Notes under the pieces: generated by a model
Told to the model about the DNA's origin: nothing
Seen by the model: the letters and a program-made list of their open reading frames with translations, nothing else
Databases searched by the model: none
Translations under genes and position numbers: made by a program
Part shown: piece after piece, positions 25,001-37,720 of the stretch
Numbering within the stretch: position 1 is the first letter of the stretch
How the letters are laid out: each line of letters opens with the position of its first letter
Origin: Melampsora larici-populina 98AG31
Taxonomy: Eukaryota; Basidiomycota; Pucciniomycetes; Pucciniales; Melampsoraceae
Direction: 5' to 3'
Assembly: GCF_000204055.1 (NCBI RefSeq)
Contig: NW_006768811.1
Span: 450,406 to 514,405 of the forward strand
Length of the DNA stretch: 64,000 nucleotides

Positions 25001-26360
25001 GAAGGTTAAGCTCAGAGTTATATTCGCAAATTGCTACTTCATTCGAAGTTCCTTATGACTGGTATTTCCTCGTAAAACGTTACCTTGCCCTATGAATGAT
25101 TACCTATATCCTTCTTGATGCGATATCCAGACCATATACATCCATCTCCATCCGCTTTTTTACCATTTTACAATTTTCTTCCGTCCCTCAATTTACTGAC
25201 ATGAGTCCAGCCTTCGACTTTCAATTACCCTCATCCTCTCCTACGCATCATCCGCGCCCATCCGAGCCTAATAATTCATTAGATTGACCACCATACCACT
25301 TTCCTTTGTCGATCACACTAGCAAAGCTGCCATTCATTTTACTCACTCTCTCGGCTTCGCTTTCCTGGTTTATAGGTCTGTTACGATCATCATAATGCGT
25401 GCGGGTTCTCGCCTGAATGTGTAAATAAAGTGATACGGAAGACCGGGGTTTTCATCACCTTGTTTTGACCGTTTGCCTTTCTTATACTCCTTACCACCTT
25501 CAATCTCTTCACCCCTTCGACCTCAACTTCTATCTCCATTCACGTTGGCCTTCGTCTGCCGCCCCACACGTGTTGAGTCCATTTTACTGGCCCAGTCATC
25601 ATGTTCCGTTTCTTGTTGAGATGTCTGTCATGGCATACATTGTTTGCCTGCTTTTGAAGCAGCCAATAACATCCCCTTCCATGTTCGATCAACAGATCTG
25701 AAGTTTTCAGCAGCTGACGGGTGTCGTTTTTGAATTCGCTAGTAGGCCAGCCAGTGGGGTTCAACTTTGGTACTTCCCGAGAGATTGTCAATTTGGTCCA
25801 GGCGCAAACAGTTCGTATATTTATCTCTCAATAGCATACAATTTTTCTTGTTATTCGACTTGTCGGCTTTGCACCACAAGATATTGAGACGTGAAGTCAC
25901 ATCAGTCGCGTTCAATTGAACAACCTGATCCAGGCCAAATCTCGTCTTGAACTCCTGATGCATGTCATCTTCTATTCCCACCTCCGGTTGTGCTTTTGTT
26001 CCTTGATAGGTGCGCATTGATCTTTGTGCAGAAAGAGCAGTGAATCCGAACAAAAGGAATGCAGAGCCGTTTGGCGATCCATTGACAATAGGATTTCGCT
26101 CTATGTGCTTCAGTGTCTTACCTTATCAAAGTCACCTCCCCCGTCCATCTTTCTAACTTCTCTCTTGCCTTCTCGTCTAACATCTTCAATTCTCCATCTG
26201 ATCTACTATATTAAATCGCTCAGATTCAAATCGGTCCTCAACTGTTTTCTTTTAATCCGCCTAGGTCTAATTTGCGGTGACCAGTCTGTTAAGGCAATTT
26301 TCACGCACGCTCGGCTCTCATCTGACGCACTTCACCTAAAAGGGTAATCCAACAGTCATC
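22060..26360. other. Gene-poor stretch upstream of the Ran1-like kinase
   Basis: No supportable gene was found. Two related segments, starting GAGAGAATTTACCTAGCCAGAATA at about 22073 and TAGAGAATTTACTTAGCCGGAATA at about 22275, look like a local duplication. The last kilobase (about 25100-26360) is pyrimidine-rich, as expected for a promoter and leader of the kinase gene. Confidence 0.4.
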
Positions 26361-29300
26361 ATGAACTCTGACCGGCCATCGTTCACAAGCCGATGGAAAG
26401 TACGAGATATCACTCAGCCCATTACAAAATCGGCACACGAATTTGTCCACGGAGTAAACCACCAGGTTTCTCATATTCTAGGCCAATCGGGCCGTTGTCC
26501 TGAACGTCGCTTCCGCGGAGACCAACGAGCCGTGCTGAATTCACCTAGTGGCCTGCCGTCCCCGGCATATGACGGGATGGCTACGCATGTTATTCAGATT
26601 CCATCTATGACAGACGCCGCCCTCTGCTATCCCAACTACACCCAGGACGCACAGTCAAGACAATCGGCCTACCAGTTCCCTATGGACCATTACGGGCCCG
26701 AGACACATCCTGACGGCTTTCACTTTATGGAAAATGGCTGGCAACAACCACAACACTCGACGCAGTATATAAACATGGAGCCTGAAAGCCCACCTCCATT
26801 CTCTCCTTCATACTCATCGTCATCACCATCAACACCAGTATTTCGTCAACACATTCCAGTCCGTGCTCATCAGTATCATCCAAATTTGTCATTCGTGAAC
26901 CCACCCACCTCGTCAGCTGTGCCGCCGATCAGTGAACCCTTTCAAACACCTTTACACCCTCGCTTCCGTCCGCATTACCCATTTGCTCCTCATACTTCTG
27001 TAAGACCTTCAGGCGCCTTTCATTCGCCCGAGAGTCCTGGGTTTCCATCTATCTGTTCTCCGACCCACTCGGATCACTTTCATTCCAACTTTCATCCAAA
27101 AATCCCCCAGTATCAACATCAGTTTGCACTTCATTCTCACTCTCAGTCGCCATCATCCTCTGTGCCTCGCTCATTTCTAGCAGATCAGCAACAACAGAAT
27201 CATCAAGCGTTTTTTGAGTTACAGCCCTCACCTGTCTTCAATTTGCACTCTACCAAACGGCCCCTCAACGTATCGTCAAATTCGTCATCCGGTCATTCTC
27301 ATCGAACGCTCTTTTCAGCTTCCTCACCTAAACATCAAGTTCCCAATCGAATCGAGTGTCAAGGTTTATTTGACCACCTTCAACCTTTCCTTTATTCAGC
27401 CGATCCTTTCAGTTTAGAAAACTCACCGGAATTAAATAATCCTCACGCACTTGTTTTCCCTACCGCTAAACAAGAACTCGATCCAGATTTTCGTCGATTT
27501 CCAAAAGGTATGCCTTGATTATATAGAGTGTTCTGTGATCAGAACAGACCAAACTAATTGATTTGTAACAGGTCCCTCAGATCCAAACAAAGACAGAATG
27601 GGTAACAACAAGGTTAACGAGAAAAACTCCACCGCTTCCAACCATAATTTGGTAGGACACCGCATTGATGGCGGTAGGTTAGAATTTATGAGTGTTTTAG
27701 GACTTGGTGCCTACGGAGTTGTATATCTTGCTCGAGGTCAGTGTCATTTTCCGTTTTATTGCTCATGCACGTGTTACAGGATATTAACGCGATGTTTGGT
27801 TTTGTAGATCTTAACTCACCTGATATGCAACATCCTAGACTTTATGCGGTCAAAGCGTTGAACAAAGTCGGCCTCGATGCGCGTCAAAAATCGTTCCAAC
27901 GACGCGAGATTGCCTTACATTCTCTTGCATCACCTCATCCTTCAATTGTAACGCTTCACGCCGTCATCGAGTCACCTTCTTGCATCTTTGTCATTCTTGA
28001 TTATTGTCCCGATGGTGATCTTTTTGGAATGATCACTGATAAACAACGATACTTGAGCAAGACCGATTTGATCAAACAGGTCTTTATTCAAATTGTTGAA
28101 GCTGTCCAGTTTTGTCATCGACTTGGTATCAGTCATCGAGATCTCAAGCCTGAAAATATTTTGTGCAAAAAGGGTGGAGAAGATGTTGTCCTGGCTGATT
28201 TTGGGCTTGCTACTTCTGAGCGAACAAGTTCTGATTTTGGATGTGGTAGCACGTTCTATATGAGTCCTGGTAAGTTGGCATTTGACATTGACCACCCGAG
28301 TGTTCACTGATTCGACGATCAAACTCTTTTACAGAATGTCAAGGTGGTTTGTTCCAACGCTTGGGTTCATACTCAACTCTTCATAACGATATTTGGTCTC
28401 TCGGTGTGATTTTAGTCAATTTGACTTGTGGTCGAAACCCTTGGAAGCAAGCATGTCCATCGGACGAGACCTTCCGAGCTTACTTGGCAAATCCTGACTT
28501 TCTACGATCAATCTTACCCGTCAGCGATTCTTGCAACAAAATTCTCAAACGGATTTTTGCTCTCAATCCATTGGCCAGAATCTCACTTGCAGACTTGAAG
28601 ACTGAAATAGCTAAAGTGGACACCTTCAACATGACAACTGAGGAATTGAGCAAGTCTACTAGAGCTACTCGTGATGCCGCTAGAGCCTGGAGGAAGGATG
28701 TGCCCGCCAGTCCCAAACCTGCACCACAGCCGCCATCCTCGTGGAAGAATACATTGACAAAGAAGACGAAGAAATCCAAGAACAATGAAGCTCATGCCCA
28801 ACGCCATCCGATCCCAGCAGATGGTAGTGTGTGGGATCAACCAGTCAGATATGAAGAGAGTTCTTCGAGTAGCTCTGCGACCTTCTACAACAACGAATCG
28901 AATGATAGCTCACTTTGGAATTACCCCAACTCCCGACCTGCTCCCCGTCAAACTGATGCTCAAGACAAGCTTCGTTCGCCCATCAATGGTGTGGGTGCAG
29001 CTGCAAAGAATTTGGATGATGAGACACCTCGTATTAGGTTTGTTAGCCCACCTCAAACGCCCCGAACTCCCCAAAGAGTGCATGCTCAGAATGCAATCAG
29101 CGGACGAGTTCCAACCGGTCCCTTGGTTAACGCTTTCACCTCTACCTCCATCTCATCCAGCAATTCATCTTCTTCATCTTCTGGCGATTGGAGTAAGAAG
29201 CCCCGTAACTTCACTAGTAGATTTGGTGTGAGAAAGCATGTCAACTTTGTAACCCCTCCTACCGAACCTACTGGCCACACGACGAAGAAGAAATTACTCA

Positions 29301-29860
29301 TCAAGCCCATGTCGTTCAACCGACCCAACGCACCTTCGCCTATTGTTCTTAAACCTTCTACTCCTGATTCTTCAGCATCCTCTTCGTCCTCTCGTTCCCG
29401 AGGACTTGTCACCCCCACTGTCAAGAAAGGAAAGCATACCACTCTCACTTTCCTCCCCTCAACACCTCCGTCGTCTGCTTCGCCCAAGTCCACCACCTTT
29501 GGATTTTCACGCAACCCGAAGAAGTTCTATGCTCAAGAGTTACCGCTCACACCGATCACCCCATCACACCCCAGACGTGAAGATGACAAGGATTGTATCA
29601 CAGGACACCCTCCTAGACGTCGTATGAATAAGAATGGAGCACCAATCACACCACCCAAGAAGAAACACGACCCCAGCAAGTTTTCTCTCTTTAGTTCATC
29701 TGATGAAGAAGGATTTGAAGGAGTAGGAGAAAAGGTAGATGCCGATTTTGATCCGGAAGAAGATGATGACGAGGATGAAAGTTACCGGAGTAGTTATCCT
29801 GCTTATGCTGAATGGGCTAAAACTAATGAATCAGTCATTACTTCAGCTATCAAGGCATAG
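26361..29860 (+). CDS. Ran1/Pat1-like (Vhs1/Sks1-type) Ser/Thr protein kinase
   Basis: Four exons (26361-27507, 27572-27736, 27808-28269, 28335-29860) give 1099 aa. Residues 1-385 are a Pro/His/Ser/Gln-rich extension that splices in frame onto the kinase. The kinase domain starts at GHRIDGGRLEFMSVLGLGAY and has the Gly loop GLGAYGVVYLA, AVKAL (ATP lysine), SHRDLKPEN (catalytic loop), LADFGLA (Mg binding) and MSPE in place of APE. The wording IDGG.LEF, LDYCPDGDLF and GVILVNLTCGRNPWKQA is typical of the fission-yeast Ran1/Pat1 and yeast Vhs1/Sks1 group, which control meiosis and nutrient responses. A long Ser/Pro-rich tail ends in an acidic patch (DFDPEEDDDEDES). The kinase appears active. Confidence 0.88.
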
Positions 29861-30701
29861 AAAGAAAGAGAGAGAGAGAGGTGTGTAATTGGACAATATG
29901 TATCGTGTAATGCTTTTTTGTTTGTATTCTTTCATCTTTACTACTAGCTGTTGTACGGTTTGTTTCTTTTTTTTATTTTCACTCCTTATTTCTGTGCGAG
30001 AGACGATGATGATGACGAGTATCTTGCAACTATCTGGTGTTTTTTTTCGATGATCGAACTTTTTCTCTTTCTCTGGACGCTTTTATCTTTTACTTTTTTG
30101 GCTTTACTAATGACACTAAAATATTGAATGCGTAATAATCAAATCAAAGAACCCGTTTCAAAAACAATGAGAGCGATTTACCTGAGATACATTTCGAACC
30201 TTTGTCGAAAGTTCAGAGGCTTTGTGAGTGGTGACAGTATACCAACGTGGACAAAATGTTGTTTGCTGAGCAGGCACTAATTCTATTTATGAAAGTTGTG
30301 CATGTTTAATGACCTGTTTGCACCCAAACCTCTAGGCCACATCCATGCAACGTTATACATCAAGTTATTCAGCGTTGTTTGCAAAAAGCTTGACGCTTTG
30401 CTTTCTTGGCTCATTTGACCCTATTTTTGCTCTGTGCTGATTAATTTCCTAGCTCAGCACTTTGCGACATATGGTGAGCAAGCATTCGATACCTGCCGAG
30501 TTACAAAACCATTCTATGTATGGTCTCGCTAGAGTGTTCATGTGATGCAGCATCTTGACTTTGTTGGTTTAGGTGTTAAAGTGAGGTCAAAAACAGTCTA
30601 CTCTGACCGCCACCGTCAGCTGAGCCCACAGTCCTCCCAAGAATGCTGAGGTACCGATCGGGTTAAGCTGATCGACCACTCAACCTCAAAAGCATCTCTG
30701 T
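29861..30701. other. Intergenic, 3' region of the kinase gene
   Basis: It opens with a short GA microsatellite at 29864-29881 and T-rich 3'-UTR-like sequence. No gene is seen before the Harbinger target duplication at 30702. Confidence 0.5.
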
Positions 30702-30838
30702 ATTAGCCGTGTTCAAACATAACCGGGTTGCCCAAAGACCCGGTACACCCAGTCAATTTTTACACTGGGTTTGCTGGGAACGTGAAAAAAAAAACATTTC
30801 AACCTCTCCACATTCCCCTCTTGATTGATCAAGCCACC

Positions 30839-32616
30839 ATGCCACGCAAACAGAAACAGAAAACCAGTAAACCCCCTCTTAAATCCAACAAATCAACAGA
30901 GCCACATACAGCTATATCGGCATCAACCACCAACACTCCAATTGATTCTCTCAGCACGGTATCTTCTAACTTCACGCCGGGATCGACTTTCCCAGCCTTT
31001 CAAGGTTCACCCTCGGCTTCCCTCTCTCAAGCAGACTTGATCCCATTGGGGCAGGTTTTGGCTAGCTCAGCCACATCAGCACCTTTGATCTCGACTTCGC
31101 CTCAGGGTTTGATTTCCTTGCCAACAAACACCCCAGCTTTGATCTTGAATCCCGCTTTGTTCACACCTGTTGGATCACAGCTGACTGCAGTCACCCCTAT
31201 CAACCCGATGAGTGAACCTCAAGTTGAAAAAAAAGGACGCGGACGACCTAAGAAACCTGTTAGCGAAGAGAAGCCCACTCAATCCTCATGGTTTGTGGAC
31301 GGACCTGACGGCTACTCTGACATGGACATTGTTGCATTGTGGTGTGCTGAGTTGGATAACTTCAGTCGATGGAAAGAAGCCATTCCGAGCAAGATTGCTG
31401 TAGCTGCTATCTTGAGTGATCATATGGCGCAGAAAAATCGTCCTGGTCGATCACCAAGAGAGTGCAATAAGAAGGTATGTACTTATTCTACTTGATTAGT
31501 CATGTTCAGGTGTTAATATTCTTCGTATCCTTTTGTTTAGATCGAATGGCTCGAAAGGAAGTTCAAGGAAGGGTGGCAACATGTTAAATCGACTGGACAG
31601 GGGGTTCTCGACAATGAAGATCACCGAGCAAACTTAAAGGAGATGAAGTTGTTATCAGTTGTTGTCAATAGTGATGGTGAAGAGGAGATGGTTGGAAAGA
31701 TATGTGATAACTCACAAAAGAGAGGCCGTTACCGAAAACCTCTCAAAGGTTCACCTTTAGGTATGTGGTTGTTTGTTAACATTTCCGAACTGTGGAGCTG
31801 ATACAGTGGTGGATGTATGTAGATTATGCGTTAGCAACCTGTCCTTGGTATGTAGTCTTGGAGGGTGTGATGCTCGAACGCTCAAACATCATACCCGAAG
31901 CGACTCACGATACCCTAGGAAACACGTCATTAAATTCACTCAACAACCTTGATTTAATAGACAACAACATCGATTTTGTAGATGATGATGATGCTGATGG
32001 CGAGGATGGCGAGGATGGCGAGGATGGCGAAGATAGTAATTCTAAATGTGTTCATGTGGCATCGGATGAAGAAGAGGGTGATGAGAAAATCAAGGTGAAA
32101 GATGTGCAAGAAACAAAGTTATCAGTCCGTCAAAGACACAACAAAAGTAAGTGACCTACATGTCTTATCTTCCGTTTGATCGTGGTTTTGATTTATGATG
32201 ATCCAGAGTTCAGAAGAGATTCTAGGAACGGAAACACTTCTCGAGATCCTCTTGGACTTCAAACCCTTATGACCAACTTTCTACCTTCAAAATCCGAACG
32301 CCAAACCGTAGCAAAAGCAGAAGCCAAAAAAGAAAAGCAGCAAGCTCATTTGACATCCAAGATAGCTCAAGCGATTACGGTAATGTCAGACAATCGCAAA
32401 GAAGATATCAACCTTAAACGCTCTCAACTCCGTGGTGATGCCGTGACCAGATTTATGGGCATGGGGGATACTTTTGAGAAAGCTTTTGAAAAAGCTTCCT
32501 TGTTGTATCCGGACCCTCAAGTTACTCAAAGTCAGGAATTTGTACAAGGTAGTAGCAAGGATGCCATCATAGGTGACAAAGAGGAAGATACAAGTGACTC
32601 TGACATCGAATACTAG
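30839..32616 (+). CDS. Harbinger ORF1: Myb/SANT-like protein with AT-hook
   Basis: The exons are 30839-31474, 31541-31760, about 31823-32143 and 32206-32616; the third acceptor could also be the TATGTAG some 30 bp further on. Residues 1-120 are Ser/Thr/Pro-rich. An AT-hook (KKGRGRPKKP) follows near residue 128, then a Myb/SANT-like trihelix from GYSDMDIVALWCAELDNFSR through AECN-like RSPRECNKK and WLERKFKEGW. An acidic repeat made of four DGE units (9-bp tandem DNA repeat at about 31998-32030) and a C-terminal Lys/Glu coiled region follow. In Harbinger elements this protein recruits the nuclease to the transposon ends and the nucleus. The start was set at 30839 because the upstream ATG at 30728 lies inside the inverted repeat. 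Confidence 0.82.
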
Positions 32617-33290
32617 ACCGATTGATCCTCTGAAGTGTGCTATCTAATCCACCTTTTTACACTAACACCCAGTTTGATCCTTAACAATTCCAGAATAACC
32701 GCTTGTCCTTATCTCTTCAACAGAAATTCACATAGTATCGTTCTTGTTTAACTTCTCAAAAGATCGTTTTAAAACTCATTCTTATTCCAATCAAATTCAC
32801 GAAAAATTATTCTTTTTCTTCAAGTGTTCAAAAAAGAAATTGTGGGTGTTTTAAAACTCGAGCTTATTCAACTTCACCGCTTAAAAAAATGTGGTTGGTT
32901 TTGATTAACAATTAGAGTAGTCTATTTAATCTTAAACATGATTAACTTTGTTTCGTTTAATTTCCAAAAAAAAACGTGCCTATTTACTTTACTTCTTCTT
33001 GTTTTTTCTTTTGGTCCAAGAAATCAAATGTGTGTGCTCTCAAGTTTGTTATGAGATCAAAATCTTTTCTTGCAATTGATTTAAGTATGTGTCGATTTCT
33101 TAACTTGAAAGAAAAAAGGGAGCAAACGGAAATCTGGATTTCCTAAGTGAGAATAAAAAGGAGACAACTAAATGAAAAAATAAGACCAAGTAACTCAATT
33201 AAACATTTGCACTATATAAAAGTTGGGACATCTGATACTTGTTGCGTTCATAGCCAACCAGTTACAATTTTAGCTATTTTATTGAAAAAT
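32617..33290. other. Intergene of the Harbinger element
   Basis: This AT-rich non-coding stretch lies between the stops of the two convergent Harbinger genes. No hairpin comparable to the one in the Tc1/mariner element was noticed. Confidence 0.5.
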
Positions 33291-34915
33291 TTAAGACATC
33301 GACATGACATATTCTTGAAACAACCGCTCCCGTCTTTGATCGCCTAGACGTGCATTCCCCATGGCGGCAAAAGCTTCCTCTTCATTTGTTGGAGGTGGCT
33401 CCCGATGGTTTTCCCAATCATCTGATAGGCCGGATTCCCAGTTGGACTCGTTGAGGTTCACAAAGTTGTGGACCACACAGCATGCGGCAAGCCACATCGA
33501 CAGGCGGAGAGCAGACCGTGGACCTTTGATAAGCACTCGAGCCTCCTTACAAGACTGAGTCCTACCTTTCCATACGCCGTTCGTGTGTTCAGAAGCAATT
33601 TGCGCCATACTCAACTCGTAGTTGAAGTGTCGTTGTTGTCGGTCCAGGTCCTTATTCCTTGGCTTTTTGAACGCAGGAACAATCCATTTCGAAGCGCTGT
33701 ATCCCGAGTCAGCCAAAAGATACTCTCCAGGACTAAAATGACTTTTGATGTTTTTGTAAAACTGTAAGAAATATCCTTTCAGTGAATAACTTGTTCAAAA
33801 AACCCATCACATGCAATTAGACTTTACCTCAGTTGATTTGAGGACTCTTTGATCGTGTGCACTCCCACACCATCCATGATGAGCATATGTAATCTGCCTC
33901 CGATGATCACATATGATCAGGGAATTGACCGCATAAATTGACTTTTGGCAATAGTAGGCCTCGCTGTTCTTCTGCGGTGCGTAGGCAAGGGGTATGAGTG
34001 TCCCGTCAATGAATCCAACACACTTCTTGAAAAATGAAGATCTTCCGATTTCTGCGCTGATGTCCTGTCGTTCTTCAGCGTTCGGCCACCTGACGTATTT
34101 TGATTCGAGTGCAACAAGTGCCACAATACATCGATTTGTATAGTTTTCAACCGTACCTTCTAATCAAGATGACAGTCATCAGTATACAACATAAATTCAA
34201 CGCAAGTTGAACAATTCTCACCGGACAGTTTGAATAATTTACCAATTACTTGACACTGCCCCCCGTTTCCAGACAGTCCAAAGTTAGCCATCGTAACCAA
34301 GAGCTGCCATGTTACTGGAGCTTGCGGGCAATGTGAATTGTTATGAAAGATAGGATTTGCAGCAATATCGTGCACAAGGTTAATGAACGTATCCTTCGAC
34401 ATACGAGCCTAGCAGAGAGTCAGAAAAGTTCCAACAAAACAAATCAGTCAACTTGAAAATGAAGCAAAAATACATCATCTGATTCTACATACCACCATGT
34501 TCCACTTTCGATCATTCTCATTAAACCATTCATCAAAACATTCCTGTTTCTTGTCACGGGTTGAAAGATATTTGAGCCTGGGAACCAGGTAGCGTCTTTT
34601 TCGAGCACTTTCTAAAGCAAATGCAGCAATTGCCAGAGTTGCTTCATCCTCAGTGTAACGACGTTTGCATGATGTACGGATCGATAAAGAATTTGAAGTA
34701 TTTGCTAAAAGTAAGAGACCAGCCATGAGGAGTTGATCGCTTGTCTCTTCTTCGGAGTCGAGCTGATCAAGAATCATGATTGCCGCCAAGATCGTAGTGA
34801 TGTCGGTGGGTATTTTGCAAGATTTTTGATAACTGGTGACCAAAGACACTACTTGAAGTGCACAGAAACACTCCAAGCAGGCCAACACGTCGGTACGTAG
34901 GGTGGAGTTTGGCAT
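33291..34915 (-). CDS. Harbinger ORF2: HARBI1-like DDE_4 nuclease
   Basis: Four exons (34915-34493, 34408-34222, 34156-33828, 33761-33291) give 469 aa. The catalytic set is visible: first D in VGFIDGTLIPL, second D in YLLADSGYSASKW, and E in ASEHTNGVWKGR, followed by the usual C-terminal LAACCVVHNF motif. The N-terminal third, with KRRYLVPRL and WNMVARMSKDTFINLV, matches the layout of plant and fungal Harbinger nucleases. It cuts element ends together with the Myb-like partner encoded head-to-head inside the same element. No frame break was seen, so it may be functional. Confidence 0.9.
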
Positions 34916-35136
34916 TTGTGGTGGTATAGCATCGACAGGTGGAGTTTGGCAGTGGTGGAGTTATCAAGAGGTGGAGTTCGAGTTCGGTGGTAGTTGAAAT
35001 CAGGGTCCACAAGGTCTCAAACTTGACTTCTTGACCCGGTCTACCCAGTACCGCCAAAAATTCAACTGGGTGTACCGGGTCTTTGGGCAACCCGGTTATG
35101 TTTGAACACGGCTATTACTCCACATCATCTCGCTAT

Positions 35137-35519
35137 CACTGCCAGCATTAAATATGTTCCCTGGTCGGAACATGACCTAGGCTGGGAATATCATTGAGAG
35201 AAGAATGGTGCATCAAATCATCTTGCACTGCACATCTGAGCCATAAAGCATACACTACATATGTGCAAACATCTGAGTAAATCCTTAGCTATCAGCTACA
35301 TACAGGTCCGCTCAGTTTTCTGCTCATCTAGATAAGAAGTTCATGTGTAATACATGCTGTAACTTTGTTCAGATTGAGCCACACATCTCAAAATATTGAC
35401 TACATATATCACAATGGCTACTCAGGAAATATTCATGGAACTGTGTAACAGTAGCAGGATGGGAATCTGATCACTAGGACCCATATTCCCATCTGGGAAC
35501 CTCTTTAATGCTGGCAGTG
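35137..35519. mobile_element. 383-bp MITE with TAT duplication
   Basis: The ends CACTGCCAGCATTAAATATG and, inverted, CACTGCCAGCATTAAAGAGG define the element; TAT flanks it at 35134-35136 and 35520-35522. It has no coding capacity. It lies about 20 bp from the Harbinger element's right border, so a 3-bp-duplicating system used this spot twice. Confidence 0.8.
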
Positions 35520-35788
35520 TATTTGTCTAATCCGAGCAACCAACTTCGCAACCTTGTCCAAACACACAAACTGCATCAACACATGCTCAATTTAGGAAAC
35601 TTAGGAAACTTCCCATCAACTTCAAATATAAAAATCAATTGACAGTGATTAAATTGCAATTGCAGGTCTTGGGTCAAAGGATTTACTAATTGCGTATACA
35701 AGCATTCATTTATATTTATCAAATCAACTCAGCATCTCTCATTAACATTCTCATTCAAGAACTTATCATTCATCAGCATTCATCATTC

Positions 35789-37720
35789 ATGGAATCGGTC
35801 TCATCAGATAATGATGATCAATCAGATCAAATCAATCCATCAGTTCAAACATCCACCACTACAAGCTCAACCAATTCATCTTCATATCGAGTTCCAAACC
35901 CACCAACAGAAACTCCATTAGCTTATCATGCAGTCATCTCCCTCTTTCGATTCGTACTAGCGATCTTCTTCTCTAGGATAGTCATCGAAAACATAGATCA
36001 AATTCCGACCAATGGACAACCGACGATCGTCTTAGCAAATCATTCAAACTCATTAACAGATGCACTTATCATCATGTCCTCAATCCCACGTCATGCTCGT
36101 AGAATGCTTAGAATGACAGCTAAAGCAACTCATTTTCGTAGAGGAACGTTTTCATCTTGGTTGATCGAAAAAGCAGGATCAGTACCATTACAAAGATCTA
36201 AAGATTATACAAATCATCAAACGATTGATAATTCATTAGCCAGAAAGATGTTGATTGATGCATTGTGTGAAAATGGAGATGCGATTTGTTTGTTTCCAGA
36301 AGGAATTTCAAGATATCATCCATCGATTGCACCACTTAAAACGGGTACTGCTAGAATCGCATCAGATGTACTTTATAAAGAAAAAGAAAATGATCAGTTT
36401 GAATTAAATCTATTGACTTGTTCTATAACTTATTTACATCGACAAAACTTTAGATCTGATGTTTTAGTTTCATTTCATTCACCTATCAAACTTAAACCAA
36501 AGGAAAATTTAGATTTGATTTCAGAAGATTTAGAGATTAGAAAGATTGCAATCAATGAATTAACTGAAAAACTAAGTGAAAGGATTAGATCTGGTACACT
36601 AGATTCACCTTCTTGGGATCTCATCAAAGCTGCCAATTTAGCTAGAACGATTTATGCTCCTTTTGGTACTAAGATCGGATTAGGATCTCATGTTAGACTT
36701 ACTCAAAAATTTATTGATGCATTTGCTGGACGAGATGGATCAGATTCAACTACCAGTTCAACCGATTCATTAGTCAAAAGTTTATTAGATTATCAAAACA
36801 AATTAATTCAATTAGGCATTAAAGATGAAAGGGTGGCTAATAATCGATTGATCAAAACTAGAGTGATCTTTAAACGATTATTGGTTAGATTAGTTGGTGC
36901 TGGATTTTTAACTTCGATTTGTTTTCCTGGAATGCTTTTATGGTTTCCAGCTTTTTTTACTGCTTGGTTTTTTGCTGAAAGACAAAAACGTACTGGACGT
37001 AAGTTGATGAGAATTTCAAAAGATTCTAATTAGACATTTGATGATTCTGATCTTGATTTGTTCTTGTGATTCAACAGCTGCATGGGATACGTATGATGAG
37101 GTAAGTATCTGTTATTGTTTCTTGATACGTATCTTGATCATCACAAACTGATTTACCCACTTCCTGGTGCGAATCTTGATATCAAAACAGGTGACACAAA
37201 CCAAACTTTTATACGGTCTGGCATCTGGTTTGATCACCTATTTCACAGTGGTCCTTTTTACATTTCCGATCTTCCCGATCACTGCTGTCGGAGTTCCGCT
37301 ATTGATGTGGTTCACCCTGAGGTGGCTAGAAGATCTAGTTGCAACAGTACGTCGGATTTCTTATTCCTTTTATCTATATATCTGGACATTTCTGAATCTT
37401 GCAACTTTTTATTTGTTCTTTTTCTTTAGTTAAGAGCAGCAAGATCATTATCCAAAATGTTAATGTTAGGACAAAAAGAATTAAATTCACTTAGAAATCA
37501 ACGAATCAATTTAATTGAACCGGTTAAAAAGATTGCCATTGAAAAATGTAAATTACCAATCGAAAGTGAAAAGGTTTTGTTAGATGAAAAAAACCTATTG
37601 AAAAAAGAATTGATCATCAAGAATGGAAAAGTTAGTAGATTAGGTTATTTTTCGATTAGAAGAAGAAGAAAGAAAGATTATAATGAAGTTTTAAGACTTT
37701 GGGATGTCGTTGATATGTGA
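35789..37720 (+). CDS. Glycerol-3-phosphate / dihydroxyacetone-phosphate O-acyltransferase (Sct1/Gpt2-like)
   Basis: Four exons (35789-36998, 37078-37100 of only 23 bp, 37191-37346, 37430-37720) give 559 aa. The acyltransferase domain has block I NHSNSLTDAL (NHxxxxD catalytic pair), block II-like GSVPLQRSKD, and block III LFPEGISRYHPSIAPLKTG. Hydrophobic segments follow LVRLVGAGFLTSICFPGML and in exon 3 (TVVLFTFPIFPITAVGVPLL), giving an ER membrane protein whose tail is Lys/Arg-rich. The family makes lysophosphatidic acid, the first step of phospholipid and triacylglycerol synthesis. At 559 aa it is shorter than the yeast enzymes (about 750 aa). The start ATG was chosen over upstream in-frame codons that precede the acidic Ser-rich N-terminus. 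Confidence 0.87.

Larger units (their letters stand above)
30705..35113. mobile_element. Complete PIF/Harbinger DNA transposon
   Basis: The 4409-bp element has 49-bp inverted repeats without mismatch that begin AGCCGTGTTCAAACATAACC (30705-30753 and 35065-35113), flanked by ATT at 30702-30704 and 35114-35116. It holds the two genes expected for an autonomous Harbinger in convergent order: a Myb/SANT-like protein (30839-32616, +) and a HARBI1-like nuclease (34915-33291, -). Both have intact frames after splicing. The duplication is ATT rather than the usual TWA, so the border could be a base or so off; a shift does not give a better match. Confidence 0.92.

Noticed and set aside
25540..26053. 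Reverse open frames upstream of the Ran1-like kinase
   Set aside because: They have no domain features or fitting splice sites, and they overlap the pyrimidine-rich presumed promoter and leader of the forward kinase gene.
30728..30838. Upstream in-frame ATG starting MPKDPVHPV for the Harbinger ORF1, and a near-identical one at the other end for ORF2
   Set aside because: Both lie inside the terminal inverted repeats, so the same peptide appears on both ends by symmetry. The internal ATGs at 30839 and 34915 are better starts.
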